DNA of 43,985 bases from Nodosilinea sp. FACHB-131 (GCF_014695395.1 NZ_JACJOF010000020.1:1-43985), one strand, 5' to 3'. Numbered from the stretch's first letter, positions 16,286-25,389 are shown. The notes: generated from the letters alone by a model not told the origin. Program-made: numbers and translations.

Positions 16286-16930
16286 ATGAAGACTCCTCAC
16301 TTTTCTGGATCTAAGCTACCCCCCGCCTCAGAATACGCGCTGATTATTGGGGCTGGGGCAACGGCGGCCATGTCGATGGCGGCGCAACAGGTGGCGGTGG
16401 CAACTCTGCCCGTCACCACCCTGGTGGCCCTGGGCCTGCTCAATCGCTACCGGCTTGACCAGCGACTCCAAGACAGCGAAACCGGCGGTCCTACCCTAGA
16501 AGAAGCTACCCCTAAACAGGCCCCAGCCGTCCCCCAGAGAGTTACCGCTCAACCTCGGCCTGACGCGATTTCAGCCCGGCCCCAGGTGGCAACCACGCCA
16601 ACCACCTCAGCCCGCTTTTCTGAACAGCGCGCCTACATTCACGACAGTTTGGCCAAAAAGATTCAGGCCAAGGCCGACTTTGCGGCGGTGCAGCAAGCCA
16701 GTTTAAAGAAGGTAGGGGCCTATCTTCAGCAGACTCGACAAGAGAAGTCGCTGTCGCTGGAGGATATGTACCAGCGGACGTTCATTCAAACCTATACCCT
16801 GAGGGCGCTCGAAACCGGCAACTTGAAGCAGCTGCCAGAACCGTTCTATATTCGCGCCTTCATTCAGAAATATGCCTCAGCTTTGGGGTTAGAGGGGGCT
16901 ACTCTGGCGGCAGATTTCCCAATGCCCTAG
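16286..16930 (+). CDS. RodZ-like helix-turn-helix protein with N-terminal hydrophobic segment
   Basis: 214 residues. The C-terminal about 75 residues (KKVGAYLQQTRQEKSLSLED through LKQLPEPFYIRAFIQKYA) are a HTH_25/RodZ-type domain, including the characteristic L-P-E-P-x-Y-x-R-x-F-I-x-K-Y-A. The N-terminal region has a hydrophobic stretch (about 18-52: ALIIGAGATAAMSMAAQQVA, then TLPVTTLVALGLL), followed by a Pro/Thr-rich linker (about 65-110). This order is inverted relative to RodZ, where the HTH precedes the membrane helix. It is monocistronic on the plus strand and converges with arsS, with 12 bases between stops. Confidence 0.75.
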   Translation: MKTPHFSGSKLPPASEYALIIGAGATAAMSMAAQQVAVATLPVTTLVALGLLNRYRLDQRLQDSETGGPTLEEATPKQAPAVPQRVTAQPRPDAISARPQVATTPTTSARFSEQRAYIHDSLAKKIQAKADFAAVQQASLKKVGAYLQQTRQEKSLSLEDMYQRTFIQTYTLRALETGNLKQLPEPFYIRAFIQKYASALGLEGATLAADFPMP

Positions 16931-16942
16931 TTCTGAGGGGGC

Positions 16943-17947
16943 CTAGGTTAGAGCACCGCCACAGCTAGACCCGCTGCCGGCGGTGCAGCCATAGCAGTAG
17001 GGGCGGGTTTGCACCGTATCGATCGCATCGAGGGAGTTGGCCGCTAGCAAGTCGGATACGGTCAGGGGTTGGCCGCTGCGCCCCAGGCTGGGCACGGCCT
17101 CCATTTGATTGAAGTCGCAGTCATAAATGTGGCCTTCGTAGTCAACGGAAAGCTCCTGGCGACACATCAAGTGGGGTACGGTGGCTGGGTTGTGGTGATC
17201 GGACAAAAACTGTAGGTAGGGCGCGTGGAGATGTTTGCCCTCCAGGTATTGCTTAACCCGGCCAATGGGCAGGTTAGTGATGGTGTAGAGCTGGTTAAAG
17301 GCGATGTTGAAGTGCGATCGCAGATAGACTTCGTAGTCACTCTGCAGCGCCGTCTGGCTGGGGGTGAGCGAAAACTCGGCGCTGCGGGGCACCGGCGGAT
17401 TGTAGACGAGATCTAGGCGCAGGGCGGGGTCATGGCCATAGCCCAGCTGGTTGAGCCGCTGTAGCGCCTGAATAGACTCGGTGTAGACCCCTGCTCCCCG
17501 CTGTTTGTCGACGTTGTCTTCGAGGTAGCAAGGCAGCGAGGCCACCACATGCAGCTGGTGGCGAGCAAAATATTCCGGCAGATCTTCAAACCCGGGCACA
17601 AAGAAAATCGTCAGGTTCGATCGCACCATCACCGTTTTGCCCAGCTGCCGCGCCGCCTCCACCAGGGGGCGAAAGCCGTAGTTCATCTCGGGAGCACCGC
17701 CGGTCAGATCAACGGTGGCAATCTGCGGAAACCGGCGGAGCAGCTCGATCAGCTGATCGCAGACCTCGACCGACAGTTCTTCGGTACGCTTAGGCCCAGC
17801 CTCCACATGGCAGTGGGTGCAGGCCAGGTTGCACTTGCGGCCTAGGTTGACCTGCAACACGGTAATCGGCAGTTTGGTGAGGGGCTGCCCCAGCCGCTGA
17901 TCAAAGGGGGTAACTGCGATCGCTGGAGAGGGAGGAGATTGAACCAT
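16943..17947 (-). CDS. arsS: ArsS-type radical SAM protein (arsenosugar biosynthesis family)
   Basis: 334 residues. The radical SAM cluster motif CNLACTHCH places the [4Fe-4S] ligands at Cys39, Cys43 and Cys46. DLTGGAPEMN is the GGE-like SAM-binding block. The C-terminal part (HLMCRQELSVDYEGHIYDCD, FNQMEA and CYGCTAGSGSSCGG) is the DUF3641-type auxiliary cluster region. In the family, ArsS adds a deoxyadenosyl group to dimethylarsenite on the way to arsenosugars. No arsM methyltransferase or other ars gene is nearby, so the substrate rests on homology. It has its own transcript; the next upstream gene ends at 18232 with a terminator hairpin between. Confidence 0.85.
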   Translation of the reverse strand: MVQSPPSPAIAVTPFDQRLGQPLTKLPITVLQVNLGRKCNLACTHCHVEAGPKRTEELSVEVCDQLIELLRRFPQIATVDLTGGAPEMNYGFRPLVEAARQLGKTVMVRSNLTIFFVPGFEDLPEYFARHQLHVVASLPCYLEDNVDKQRGAGVYTESIQALQRLNQLGYGHDPALRLDLVYNPPVPRSAEFSLTPSQTALQSDYEVYLRSHFNIAFNQLYTITNLPIGRVKQYLEGKHLHAPYLQFLSDHHNPATVPHLMCRQELSVDYEGHIYDCDFNQMEAVPSLGRSGQPLTVSDLLAANSLDAIDTVQTRPYCYGCTAGSGSSCGGALT

Positions 17948-18052
17948 GAACCCTAGGTAGGTGAAACAGCATTCATCATTACGGTTGCCAAAGCGATTTA
18001 GTTGTACCAGCTAATGCTTAACAACGCTTTGCCATTACACCCTACAACCCTG

Positions 18053-18083
18053 AAAAACTCGTGAGAATAGGGGTTATTCTCAC
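18053..18083 (-). terminator. Intrinsic terminator after the diguanylate cyclase gene
   Basis: On the minus strand a perfect 9-bp stem (GTGAGAATA/TATTCTCAC, 18061-18083, five-base loop) is followed by GAGTTTTT. It lies about 150 bases downstream of the GGDEF gene stop and upstream of arsS, so it separates their transcripts. Confidence 0.7.
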
Positions 18084-18136
18084 CTAAATAGTAGTTGACT
18101 ATTGCAACCTGAACAGGCCAGAGCAGCTTGGGGTGC

Positions 18137-18183
18137 AAGGTTTGGGCTATAAGGCAAATCATGCCCCTTATACCCTAAACCTT
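18137..18183. repeat. Heptad-type intergenic repeat hairpin, copy 2
   Basis: Left arm 18137-18154 (AAGGTTTGGGCTATAAGG) pairs with 18166-18183 (CCTTATACCCTAAACCTT) with 16 of 18 positions complementary and an 11-base loop CAAATCATGCC. The loop and right arm closely match the element at 38841-38914. Confidence 0.8.
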
Positions 18184-18231
18184 ATGTTTAAACCCTTTTC
18201 CGTAGTCTGGCATCTTTCGTTGGCCAGAGCA

Positions 18232-20142
18232 TTATCGCGATCGCTTAGGAGAAGCTACCCTCACCTGGTCGCGTCCCTCATTTTTGGCCGTGTAGAGGGC
18301 TTCGTCAGCCTGCTTGATTAGGTCGGCAGAGCTGCCGCCGCTGGCAGGCTGGGCGCTCGCCACCCCTAAACTCAGAGTGACCACCTTGGCCACGACCGAC
18401 TCCTCATGGGGAATGCGGTGGCTCCGAATCATCAAGCGAATGTCTTCAGCGACGGATTCGGCTCCCTCAAGGTAAGTGTTGGGCAGCACAATCACAAACT
18501 CTTCGCCCCCATAGCGGGCTACTAGGTCGCCGGGGCGCTTGGCGGCGCGGGTGAGGATGCGGGCTACCAGCCGCAAGCAGATATCTCCAGCCTGGTGCCC
18601 GTAGCGATCGTTGTACCCTTTGAAGCAGTCAATATCGGCCATAATCAGCGCTATAGACCCATCTTCTCGGCTCATGCGCCGCCATTCTTGGTCTAAGTAT
18701 TGCTCTAGGCGACGGCGATTAGCTACCTGGGTCAGCCCGTCGAGGTAGGCCATACGCCGCAGCTGCTGGTTGGCCAGGGTGAGTTCCCGGTGCATTTTGG
18801 CCTGCTGAATGGCGATCCCTACCTGAGTTGCCAGGCTTTGCAACAGCCGGACATCGGCCATTCGCCAGGCCCGAGGTGCCTGGCAATGGTGGGCAATCAG
18901 CAATCCCCACAGGGTTTGATCTTGCAGCAGGGGCACCACAATTTCGGCTTGAATCTGAAAGTATTCTAAAAACCCAAGCTGAGAGGCAGGCAAATTTTGG
19001 GTGTAGATATCCTCTACGGCTAGCCCTCGCCCGGCTCTGTAGTGAGCCAAGAACTTTTCGCCCACCGACCAGGGATCGCGCATAACCCAACCCAGCATCG
19101 GCGGATAGGATGGCGAGCAAGCTTCTTGAATCACTTGACCGCTCAGATCGGCCTCACACTGCACAACGATGACGCGATCGGCCTCAATAAACTCCCGCAC
19201 TGAGGTAACGGTTTGCTCCAAAATGCTGTCTAGATCGAGCAGACGGCGAATGCGCTGGGCGATTTCGGCCACGAGCCGCTCTCGCTGCGACTGAAGTTTG
19301 ATTTTGGCCTCAACCCGCTTTTGCTCAGAAATATCGAGGGTGACCCCAGCCAGTCGGGGCGCATGCTCGCCATCCTTAAAGACTTGACCCCGAGACGATA
19401 GCCAGCGCAGTTGCCCGTCACTGTGGAGCACTCGAAACTCAATTTCATAGTGCTGTCCTAACTGAATTGCCTGCTGTAGAGCCTGCTGCACCGTGGTCTG
19501 ATCGTCTTCGTGCACGTGGGTAAATAGGGTGTCGTAGGTGCCACCAAACTCGTCGGGAGTCAGCCCTAGCAGGCGTTCTTGCTCTTCAGAAATCGTTATG
19601 GTCCCCTGGGCTAGATCCCAGTCCCAGGTGCCCATTTGAGCACCCTTGAGAGCCAGGGCCAAGCGCTCTTGCTGCTGCTGAAACAGGGCAACGGAGTAGT
19701 GACAGGCGGTAAGTTCAGCTTGGTCGGTAGCAGCAGCAGCGGTAAAGCGGGGCAGTGTGTAGAACCCGTCGGGGGCCAGCAGTCCTAACCAGTGGCGAGC
19801 CTGGTCCACAACTGACAGATAAAGCTGACCGGGATACAGAGCACTCATGGTCAGCGGCCAGGCCAAGGCTGGGCCTGAGGGTTGCAGCTGACTGAGGGGA
19901 GTCATCCATTGCTCAACTAAAACCTGGCTTAAGTCGGCTAACTCGGCTGTGGCCTGGGCAACATTAGCGTAGCCAAAGACTCCTTCTAAAATTTCGCCGC
20001 TATATACCAGAGCGTAGGTTTTGACGGCCATGGCCATGGCCTCAACAGTCTGCTGCACTGTGTCGCTTGTGTTTGCCCGCAGAGGAGACGGATCGATGCT
20101 GGCTGTGGGAGCAGTAGCGTTAACCAGGTCGTTTTCAAGCAC
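18232..20142 (-). CDS. Diguanylate cyclase with CBS-like, PAS, GAF and GGDEF domains
   Basis: 636 residues, cytoplasmic. The N-terminal about 140 residues look like a degenerate CBS pair. Then come a PAS/PAC domain (about 160-285, MGTWDWDLAQGTITISEEQE … GVTLDISEQ), a GAF domain (about 300-455, with EADRVIVVQ and a WGLLIAHHC end) and a GGDEF domain (about 470-630). The active loop is GGEEF at 545-549, so c-di-GMP synthesis is expected. RPGD at 536-539, five residues earlier, is an intact inhibitory I-site for product feedback. No EAL domain is present. The GAF shape is phytochrome-like but I see no clear bilin Cys. The start is GTG 20142. Confidence 0.9.
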   Translation of the reverse strand: MLENDLVNATAPTASIDPSPLRANTSDTVQQTVEAMAMAVKTYALVYSGEILEGVFGYANVAQATAELADLSQVLVEQWMTPLSQLQPSGPALAWPLTMSALYPGQLYLSVVDQARHWLGLLAPDGFYTLPRFTAAAATDQAELTACHYSVALFQQQQERLALALKGAQMGTWDWDLAQGTITISEEQERLLGLTPDEFGGTYDTLFTHVHEDDQTTVQQALQQAIQLGQHYEIEFRVLHSDGQLRWLSSRGQVFKDGEHAPRLAGVTLDISEQKRVEAKIKLQSQRERLVAEIAQRIRRLLDLDSILEQTVTSVREFIEADRVIVVQCEADLSGQVIQEACSPSYPPMLGWVMRDPWSVGEKFLAHYRAGRGLAVEDIYTQNLPASQLGFLEYFQIQAEIVVPLLQDQTLWGLLIAHHCQAPRAWRMADVRLLQSLATQVGIAIQQAKMHRELTLANQQLRRMAYLDGLTQVANRRRLEQYLDQEWRRMSREDGSIALIMADIDCFKGYNDRYGHQAGDICLRLVARILTRAAKRPGDLVARYGGEEFVIVLPNTYLEGAESVAEDIRLMIRSHRIPHEESVVAKVVTLSLGVASAQPASGGSSADLIKQADEALYTAKNEGRDQVRVASPKRSR

Positions 20143-20594
20143 AGATCAAACACAGATTCAGGGGCGGTGAATAGATGGGACCGGATTACACGGGCAAAGG
20201 ACGAAGGCAAACCCCCGTCGTCCTGGTAGCCAATGATCTGCTCTGTAGAGGCTACTGCAACCACCTCGCCTACAGCACGCCCACAGTGCCGCAACAGTAT
20301 GGCAGTGGCAGCCAGTTGCATAGGATCTAGCATGCCCGGTGGTGTCAGTGGGTGGTCATATGTTGAGGGGGGCTTAACAACGGTCAGGGCGGATGGGTCG
20401 TGTAGGCTCTCGCCAATGCGGCATCTGGATCGCTTTGAGGTGACGGCTTGAAATTGAGGGTTGAACTATATCAGACCGAGGCTAGGTTGGAGCTATTGTG
20501 GGGCTGAGTCGCCTGTTCAAGCCAGGTTGCGGCGGGAGTTCTCTATACTAAAAGAATGTCTTGAGCGAGCGTAATTCCCCTGTCTGAGCTGCCG
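20143..20594. other. Divergent intergenic region between the diguanylate cyclase and mutS2
   Basis: About 450 bases holding both promoters. A minus-strand open frame (20333-19986) overlaps the cyclase 5' end; I considered it an alternative upstream part of the cyclase but found no domain pattern in it. No terminator, repeat or RNA gene was recognised. Confidence 0.4.
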
Positions 20595-23171
20595 TTGATT
20601 CACCACGAAACCCTGGAGTTGCTGGAGTGGCCTCGGCTGTGCCAGCACTTGTCTACCTTTGCCGCCACAAAGCGCGGCACCCTAGCGGCCCAGGCGTTAG
20701 TCACGCCTGAAACCCAGGCAGCTAGCGTTAATCTGCTGACTCAAACCCAGGAGGCCGACTGGCTGGAGCAACACAACAGCGGCCTTAACTTTGGTGGCAT
20801 TCGCGATATTGGGACGGCGGTGGAGCGGGCCTATCGCCAAGGGTTGCTCAGCGGCGAGGAGTTGCTGGCCATTGCCACCACCCTGCACGGCGCTCGCCAG
20901 CTGCGGCGCACCATTGATGCCCAGCCACCGGAAGATATACCGATTTTGCAGGGTTTGGTGGCCGATCTGAGCACCCATCCCGATCTGGAACAGCAAATTT
21001 ATCACTGCATTGACGATCGCGGCGATGTCACTGACCGAGCCAGCCCGAAGCTGGGGGAAGTTCGCGATCGCCTCAAATCAACTCGCCAAGATATTCAGCA
21101 GCGGCTTCAGCGAATTTTGCAGCGCCAGTCAGGGGCCATGCAGGAGCTGTTGATTACCCAGCGGGGCGATCGCTTCGTGCTGCCCGTCAAAGCGCCCCAA
21201 AAAGATGCAGTGCCCGGCATTGTGCACGATGCGTCGGCCAGCGGCGCGACCCTTTACATTGAGCCCCAGTCGGTGGTTGAGCTGGGCAATCGCCTGCGCC
21301 AGCTGCTGCGCCAGGAAAAAACCGAGGAAGACATTGTTTTACGGCAGCTCAGCGATGCGGTGGCGGAAGTCTATGACGACCTCACCCATTTGCTGGCGGT
21401 GGTCACCGAACTGGATCTGGCCCACGCTCGTGCCCGCTACTCGCTGTGGCTAGAGGCCAACCCGCCCCGGTTTATTGAACCTCAGGAGCAAACCACCCTG
21501 CGCCAGCTGCGTCACCCCTTGTTGGTGTGGCAGCAGCGCCACGAGCAGGGGCCTGAAGTGGTGCCGATCAACCTGCTGATTCGCCCCGAGCTGCGGGTAG
21601 TGGCCATTACCGGCCCTAATACCGGCGGCAAAACCGTCACGCTCAAAACCCTGGGCTTGGCAGCGCTGATGGCCCGCGCAGGCCTCTATGTACCGGCGCG
21701 TGAACCGGTGGAGATTCCCTGGTTTGGGCAGGTGCTAGCCGATATTGGCGATGAGCAGTCGATTGAGCAAAGTTTATCGACGTTTTCGGGTCATATTCGG
21801 CGGATTGGGCGGATTCTAGCAGCGCTGAGCGGTGAGGTAGGTGAGGAAGGTGGGGCAGAAGGAGAGCAGAATACCCTTGCAGTAGGCTCTGCCAACGACT
21901 TGGTTGAGCTCTCAGGAACAGGCGAACCGGAAGCAGAGGATTTACCAGAGTCTTCGGATTCTCCCATTGCTTCATCCACCCATCCACCCATCTACTCTCC
22001 CACCCTCCCACTCCCCCACTCCCCCACCTCCGCTAACGCCCTCGTCCTGCTCGACGAAGTCGGCGCGGGTACTGACCCGACGGAAGGGACGGCTCTAGCC
22101 ATTGCCCTGCTCAAGCACCTGGCCGAGCGGGCGCGGCTGACGATGGCCACGACCCACTACGGCGAGCTGAAGGCGCTGAAGTACCAGGATGGACGGTTTG
22201 AAAATGCTTCGGTGGAGTTTGATGAGGCGTCATTGTCGCCGACCTACCGGCTGCTGTGGGGCATTCCGGGGCGATCGAACGCGCTGGCCATTGCTCGCCG
22301 ACTGGGGCTGAATGCTGGGGTGATCGATGCGGCGGCGACCCTGATGGCGACGGGGTCGCAGGACGATGTCAATCAGGTGATTGCCGGGTTAGAGGCTCAA
22401 CGACGCCAGCAGGAGGAGCGATCGCAGGAGGCCGCCGAGCTACTGGCCGCCACCGAAAAGCTTCACCGTGAGGTGCAACACAAGGCTAATATGCTGCGCG
22501 ATCGCGAGCAGGAACTCAAGCTCCAGCAGCAGGCGGCGGTGCAGCAGGCGATCGCCGACGCCAAGCGCGACATTGCCAAGGTGATTCGCCGGTTGCAGCA
22601 GGGTGATGCCACCGCTCAAGATGCCCAGCGAGCAACTGAGGCAGTCGATGCGATCGCTCAATCCCTTCTGCCTGCAGCTGCGCCGGCTCCAGCGAAACCG
22701 GGTTACCGGCCAGTGGTAGGCGATCGCGTGCGCATTCCTAGCCTAGGGCAGACTGCCGAGGTGCTGACCGCCCCAGACGATGACCACCGCATCACCGTGC
22801 GCTTTGGGCTGATGAAAACCACCGTCAGCTTGGCCGACATCGAGTCGCTGCGGGGTGAAAAGGCCGAGGTGCCAGTTAAGACCAAACCCGTCGACACCAT
22901 GCCCGCCGCCCAGGCTGCTCCCCCCGCTCCTGCCATTCGCACCAGCCGCAACACGATCGATCTGCGCGGCATGCGGGTAGCCGAGTCAGAGGCGGTGCTG
23001 GAGGAGGCAATCGCTAAGGGCAGTGGTGCTCTGTGGATTATCCACGGTCACGGCACTGGCAAGCTAAAGGCGGGGGTACACGAGTACCTCAAGCGACACC
23101 CGCAGATTCAGCGGTTTGAGCCTGCAGCCCAGGCTGACGGCGGCACCGGAGTAACGGTGGCTTATTTGTAA
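20595..23171 (+). CDS. mutS2: MutS2-family ATPase/endonuclease with Smr domain and an unusual insertion
   Basis: 858 residues. MutS2 lacks the mismatch-recognition domain of MutS. It acts on branched DNA, suppressing recombination, and in some bacteria rescues collided ribosomes. Visible parts are the MutS core/lever (about 1-320), Walker A GPNTGGKT at 340-347, STFSGHIRRI near 400, Walker B LVLLDEVGAGTDPTEG (from 483), a coiled coil (about 595-690), a KOW-like segment and the C-terminal Smr nuclease domain (from about 785, with TIDLRGMRV and IIHGHGTGKL). Between RIL (ends 408) and Walker B there are 74 residues where the family has fewer than ten. The extra part is low in complexity and matches repeat DNA. 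Start is TTG 20595; the in-frame stop at 20562 leaves no better start. Confidence 0.93.
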   Translation: MIHHETLELLEWPRLCQHLSTFAATKRGTLAAQALVTPETQAASVNLLTQTQEADWLEQHNSGLNFGGIRDIGTAVERAYRQGLLSGEELLAIATTLHGARQLRRTIDAQPPEDIPILQGLVADLSTHPDLEQQIYHCIDDRGDVTDRASPKLGEVRDRLKSTRQDIQQRLQRILQRQSGAMQELLITQRGDRFVLPVKAPQKDAVPGIVHDASASGATLYIEPQSVVELGNRLRQLLRQEKTEEDIVLRQLSDAVAEVYDDLTHLLAVVTELDLAHARARYSLWLEANPPRFIEPQEQTTLRQLRHPLLVWQQRHEQGPEVVPINLLIRPELRVVAITGPNTGGKTVTLKTLGLAALMARAGLYVPAREPVEIPWFGQVLADIGDEQSIEQSLSTFSGHIRRIGRILAALSGEVGEEGGAEGEQNTLAVGSANDLVELSGTGEPEAEDLPESSDSPIASSTHPPIYSPTLPLPHSPTSANALVLLDEVGAGTDPTEGTALAIALLKHLAERARLTMATTHYGELKALKYQDGRFENASVEFDEASLSPTYRLLWGIPGRSNALAIARRLGLNAGVIDAAATLMATGSQDDVNQVIAGLEAQRRQQEERSQEAAELLAATEKLHREVQHKANMLRDREQELKLQQQAAVQQAIADAKRDIAKVIRRLQQGDATAQDAQRATEAVDAIAQSLLPAAAPAPAKPGYRPVVGDRVRIPSLGQTAEVLTAPDDDHRITVRFGLMKTTVSLADIESLRGEKAEVPVKTKPVDTMPAAQAAPPAPAIRTSRNTIDLRGMRVAESEAVLEEAIAKGSGALWIIHGHGTGKLKAGVHEYLKRHPQIQRFEPAAQADGGTGVTVAYL
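21831..22031. repeat. Repeat-derived insert inside mutS2 with G-rich and C-rich arms
   Basis: The left part (21831-21858) is G-rich with GGTGAGG-type units. The right part (about 21962-22029) is C-rich with CCATCCAC, CCCACCCT and CCCCCACT units. The two are roughly inverse complements flanking about 100 bases. The same C-rich units occur before gmhB at 33112-33203, also with a G-rich partner. The insert keeps frame and has no stop. Confidence 0.75.
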
Positions 23172-23551
23172 AATTCAGGGTTCGATCGCCTCTATTCAGC
23201 ACATTTGGTCAGCGTGGTGGCTGCTGTGAGGGCGTTGAAGAACGTGAGGTCGGCTGGCATTAAATTGCGATCGCCAAGGCTTAGATGTAGACAGATTTTC
23301 CGTCGCAGCGGCTTGATTGAGCGGGCGGGGCTCGTGCTGGATGGGCTGAGCCGCCATCTTTGTCCCGCTTTGTGAAAAAAGCGAACGGCTAAGAGCATCT
23401 GGTTATGCTGTCAATCTTCTTGAATGAGTCCTTGAGACGTTATAGCCAGTCACCGCGACTATAGCCTTAGATTGCCAAACCCATTGGCCTTGACAATCTG
23501 TATCGAAATCGGTAACAACGCCGCTGGGCTGAGAGCGCCGTGGCACAGTGA
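23172..23551. other. Intergenic region between mutS2 and the SIMPL gene
   Basis: About 380 bases. No terminator with a T-run, no RNA gene and no conserved small protein was recognised. Short open frames on both strands have no features. Confidence 0.4.
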
Positions 23552-24328
23552 ATGGACAAACTTCTATTGATGAGTGTGAGGCCCATGAGAATTAAGTCTT
23601 TTACCCCCAGACGGATGGCGGCGGCAGCAGTGATGTCGGCAACCCTGATATCGGGTCTCGGTTTTGTGCCCGTATTTACCCCTACAGCGATCGCTCAGGA
23701 GGCGGCCATGCGAACTCTAACAGTGACCGGTCAGGGTGAAGAGTCGGTGCCCACGACCAAGACCCAGGTTGACCTGGGGGTTGATGTGCAGGGCACCGAT
23801 GCCGAAGCCGTGCAGCGCGAGGTGGCTCAGCGCACGACGGCAGTAGTCGAACTGCTGCGATCGCGAGGGGTCGAAAAGCTCGAAACCACTGGCATTCAGC
23901 TCAGCCCTCGCTACAACTACGAGAATGGCCGCAACGATGTGATCGGCTACACCGGCAGCAACACTGTCAGCTTTCGTGTGCCCACCGAGAGCGCTGGCTC
24001 TTTGCTCGACGATGCGGTGAATGCCGGAGCTAACCAGATTCGCAGCGTCAGCTTTGTGGCCGAAGACGCGGCCCTAGAGGCGGCTCGTCAGCAGGCGCTG
24101 CGCGATGCCGTAGCAGATGCCCAGTCCCAGGCGGGGGTGGTGCTGGGAAGTTTGAATCTGCGATCGCAGGAGATCGTCAGCGTTCAAATCAATGGGGCAG
24201 CTCCGCCAGTGCCAGTGCCAATGATGCGGCAGGCCGAGTATGCTGGCATGTCGGCCGATGCCTCTACCCCAGTGGTGGGGGGAGAGCAAACGGTACAGGC
24301 CCAGGTGACCCTACAGATCCGCTATTAG
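23552..24328 (+). CDS. SIMPL domain (DUF541) exported protein
   Basis: 258 residues. An N-terminal signal peptide (hydrophobic AAAAVMSATLISGLGFVPVF, cleavage after AIAQ) is followed by the SIMPL/DUF541 domain, with TVTGQGEESVPTTKTQVDLG, an internal SPRYNYENG and a C-terminal QVTLQIRY strand. Family members are periplasmic or outer-membrane beta-rich proteins of largely unknown role. In-frame starts are ATG 23552, 23570 and 23585. The last gives the tidiest signal peptide (MRIKSFTPRR…) and has GTGAGG just upstream, so it may be the true start. A strong terminator follows at 24429. Confidence 0.88.
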   Translation: MDKLLLMSVRPMRIKSFTPRRMAAAAVMSATLISGLGFVPVFTPTAIAQEAAMRTLTVTGQGEESVPTTKTQVDLGVDVQGTDAEAVQREVAQRTTAVVELLRSRGVEKLETTGIQLSPRYNYENGRNDVIGYTGSNTVSFRVPTESAGSLLDDAVNAGANQIRSVSFVAEDAALEAARQQALRDAVADAQSQAGVVLGSLNLRSQEIVSVQINGAAPPVPVPMMRQAEYAGMSADASTPVVGGEQTVQAQVTLQIRY

Positions 24329-24428
24329 GCAAACCGCTCACAAGGAGATGGGCGTTTTGGTGGAGCCGCAATTGGAGACTGCCACGTCACAGCCCAAGCG
24401 GGATGTTCTGAATCAGTGAGCGTATCCT

Positions 24429-24461
24429 AAAGAAAGCGTGTCCTAGGACACGCTTTCTTTT
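24429..24461. terminator. Strong bidirectional intrinsic terminator
   Basis: Perfect 15-bp stem: AAAGAAAGCGTGTCC (24429-24443), two-base loop TA, then GGACACGCTTTCTTT (24446-24460) and one more T. The A-rich left edge gives a T-tract on the other strand as well. It ends the SIMPL transcript and separates it from the MOSC gene. Confidence 0.85.
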
Positions 24462-24488
24462 CACCGCTTTTGATCCAAGCTTTTGACA

Positions 24489-25151
24489 ATGCCTAAGATT
24501 ATTTCAATTCAGGTAGGTCTGCCCCAAACCCTGGGCACCGAAGCCGCCCCTAACCCGATGGATCAGCGCTGGACTACCGGTTTTTTTAAGCAACCTATTG
24601 ATGGTGAGGTGTGGTTGGGCCACACCAATCTGGCGGGGGATGGTCAGGCAGATCTGAAAAACCACGGCGGCATCGATAAGGCAGTGCTGGCCTACAGCGC
24701 CGAGCATTATCCTGACTGGCGCTCGCACTTACACAACCCCGACTTGCCCTACGGTGGCTTTGGCGAAAATTTCACCGTGGCGGGGCAGACCGAGGCCGAA
24801 GTCTGCATTGGCGACACCTATGCGATCGGCAGCGCCAGGGTGCAGGTGTCGCAGCCCCGGCAGCCCTGCTGGAAACTGTCTCGCCGCTGGCGAGTAGAAG
24901 ATCTGGCGCTACAGGTGAAGGCCAACGGCCGCAGCGGCTGGTATTTTCGAGTGCTAGACGAGGGTGCGGTAAAGCCAGGACTGACGATGGTGCTGTGCGA
25001 TCGCCCCTACCCCGAATGGACTGTAGCCCACGCCAACCGCATCATGCACCACAACCTGGGCGATCGCGCGGCGGCGATCGCGCTAGCTAGTTGCCCCCTA
25101 CTGTCGCGCAACTGGCAAGAAAAATTGCTCAAACGGGGTGCGCGGTCTTAG
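24489..25151 (+). CDS. MOSC domain protein (YiiM-like)
   Basis: 220 residues from ATG 24489 (a TTG two codons earlier is also in frame). The MOSC fold shows GEVWLGHTNLAGDGQADLKN, HGGIDKAVLAYS, PYGGFGENFTV and the block VSQPRQPCWKLSRR with the conserved Cys that can carry sulfur or ligate molybdenum. MOSC proteins of the YiiM type reduce N-hydroxylated compounds using molybdenum cofactor. No molybdopterin genes are nearby. The last 23 bases overlap the convergent small gene at 25129-25389. Confidence 0.9.
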   Translation: MPKIISIQVGLPQTLGTEAAPNPMDQRWTTGFFKQPIDGEVWLGHTNLAGDGQADLKNHGGIDKAVLAYSAEHYPDWRSHLHNPDLPYGGFGENFTVAGQTEAEVCIGDTYAIGSARVQVSQPRQPCWKLSRRWRVEDLALQVKANGRSGWYFRVLDEGAVKPGLTMVLCDRPYPEWTVAHANRIMHHNLGDRAAAIALASCPLLSRNWQEKLLKRGARS

Positions 25152-25389
25152 CCGCAGCTGACTCCAGAGTACAAACTCGAGCGGGCTGCCGCGACACAAT
25201 GCGCAGCTCGTGGGGATAGCGTGGGCGCGGATCGTTTACCAGCCAGATTGGCGGCACCATAGTGGCTTCGTAGCCCTCAATTTCGTAGACAATACCGGGC
25301 TCATCTACCTGCTCGACGAGGGTGCCGGGCAGGTAGTCAAACAGCTCATCCCAGTCGATGGCTGACTCGGGCAGAGATTGGGGATGCAT
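25129..25389 (-). CDS. Small conserved-looking protein of unknown function
   Basis: 86 residues from the ATG at 25389 (MHPQSLPESAIDWDELFDYL). It is acidic, with VEQVDEPGIVYEIEGYEATM and a Pro-rich middle. I recognise no domain and see no membrane segment. Its start shares one base (TAATG) with the stop of the upstream gene at 25389-25616, so the two are translationally coupled. The 3' end overlaps the MOSC gene by 23 bases on the opposite strand. Confidence 0.6.
   Translation of the reverse strand: MHPQSLPESAIDWDELFDYLPGTLVEQVDEPGIVYEIEGYEATMVPPIWLVNDPRPRYPHELRIVSRQPARVCTLESAAAKTAHPV

Noticed and set aside
19986..20333. Minus-strand open frame overlapping the 5' end of the diguanylate cyclase gene
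   Set aside because: Considered as a frameshifted N-terminal extension of the cyclase, but it shows no CBS or other domain pattern and overlaps a better frame.
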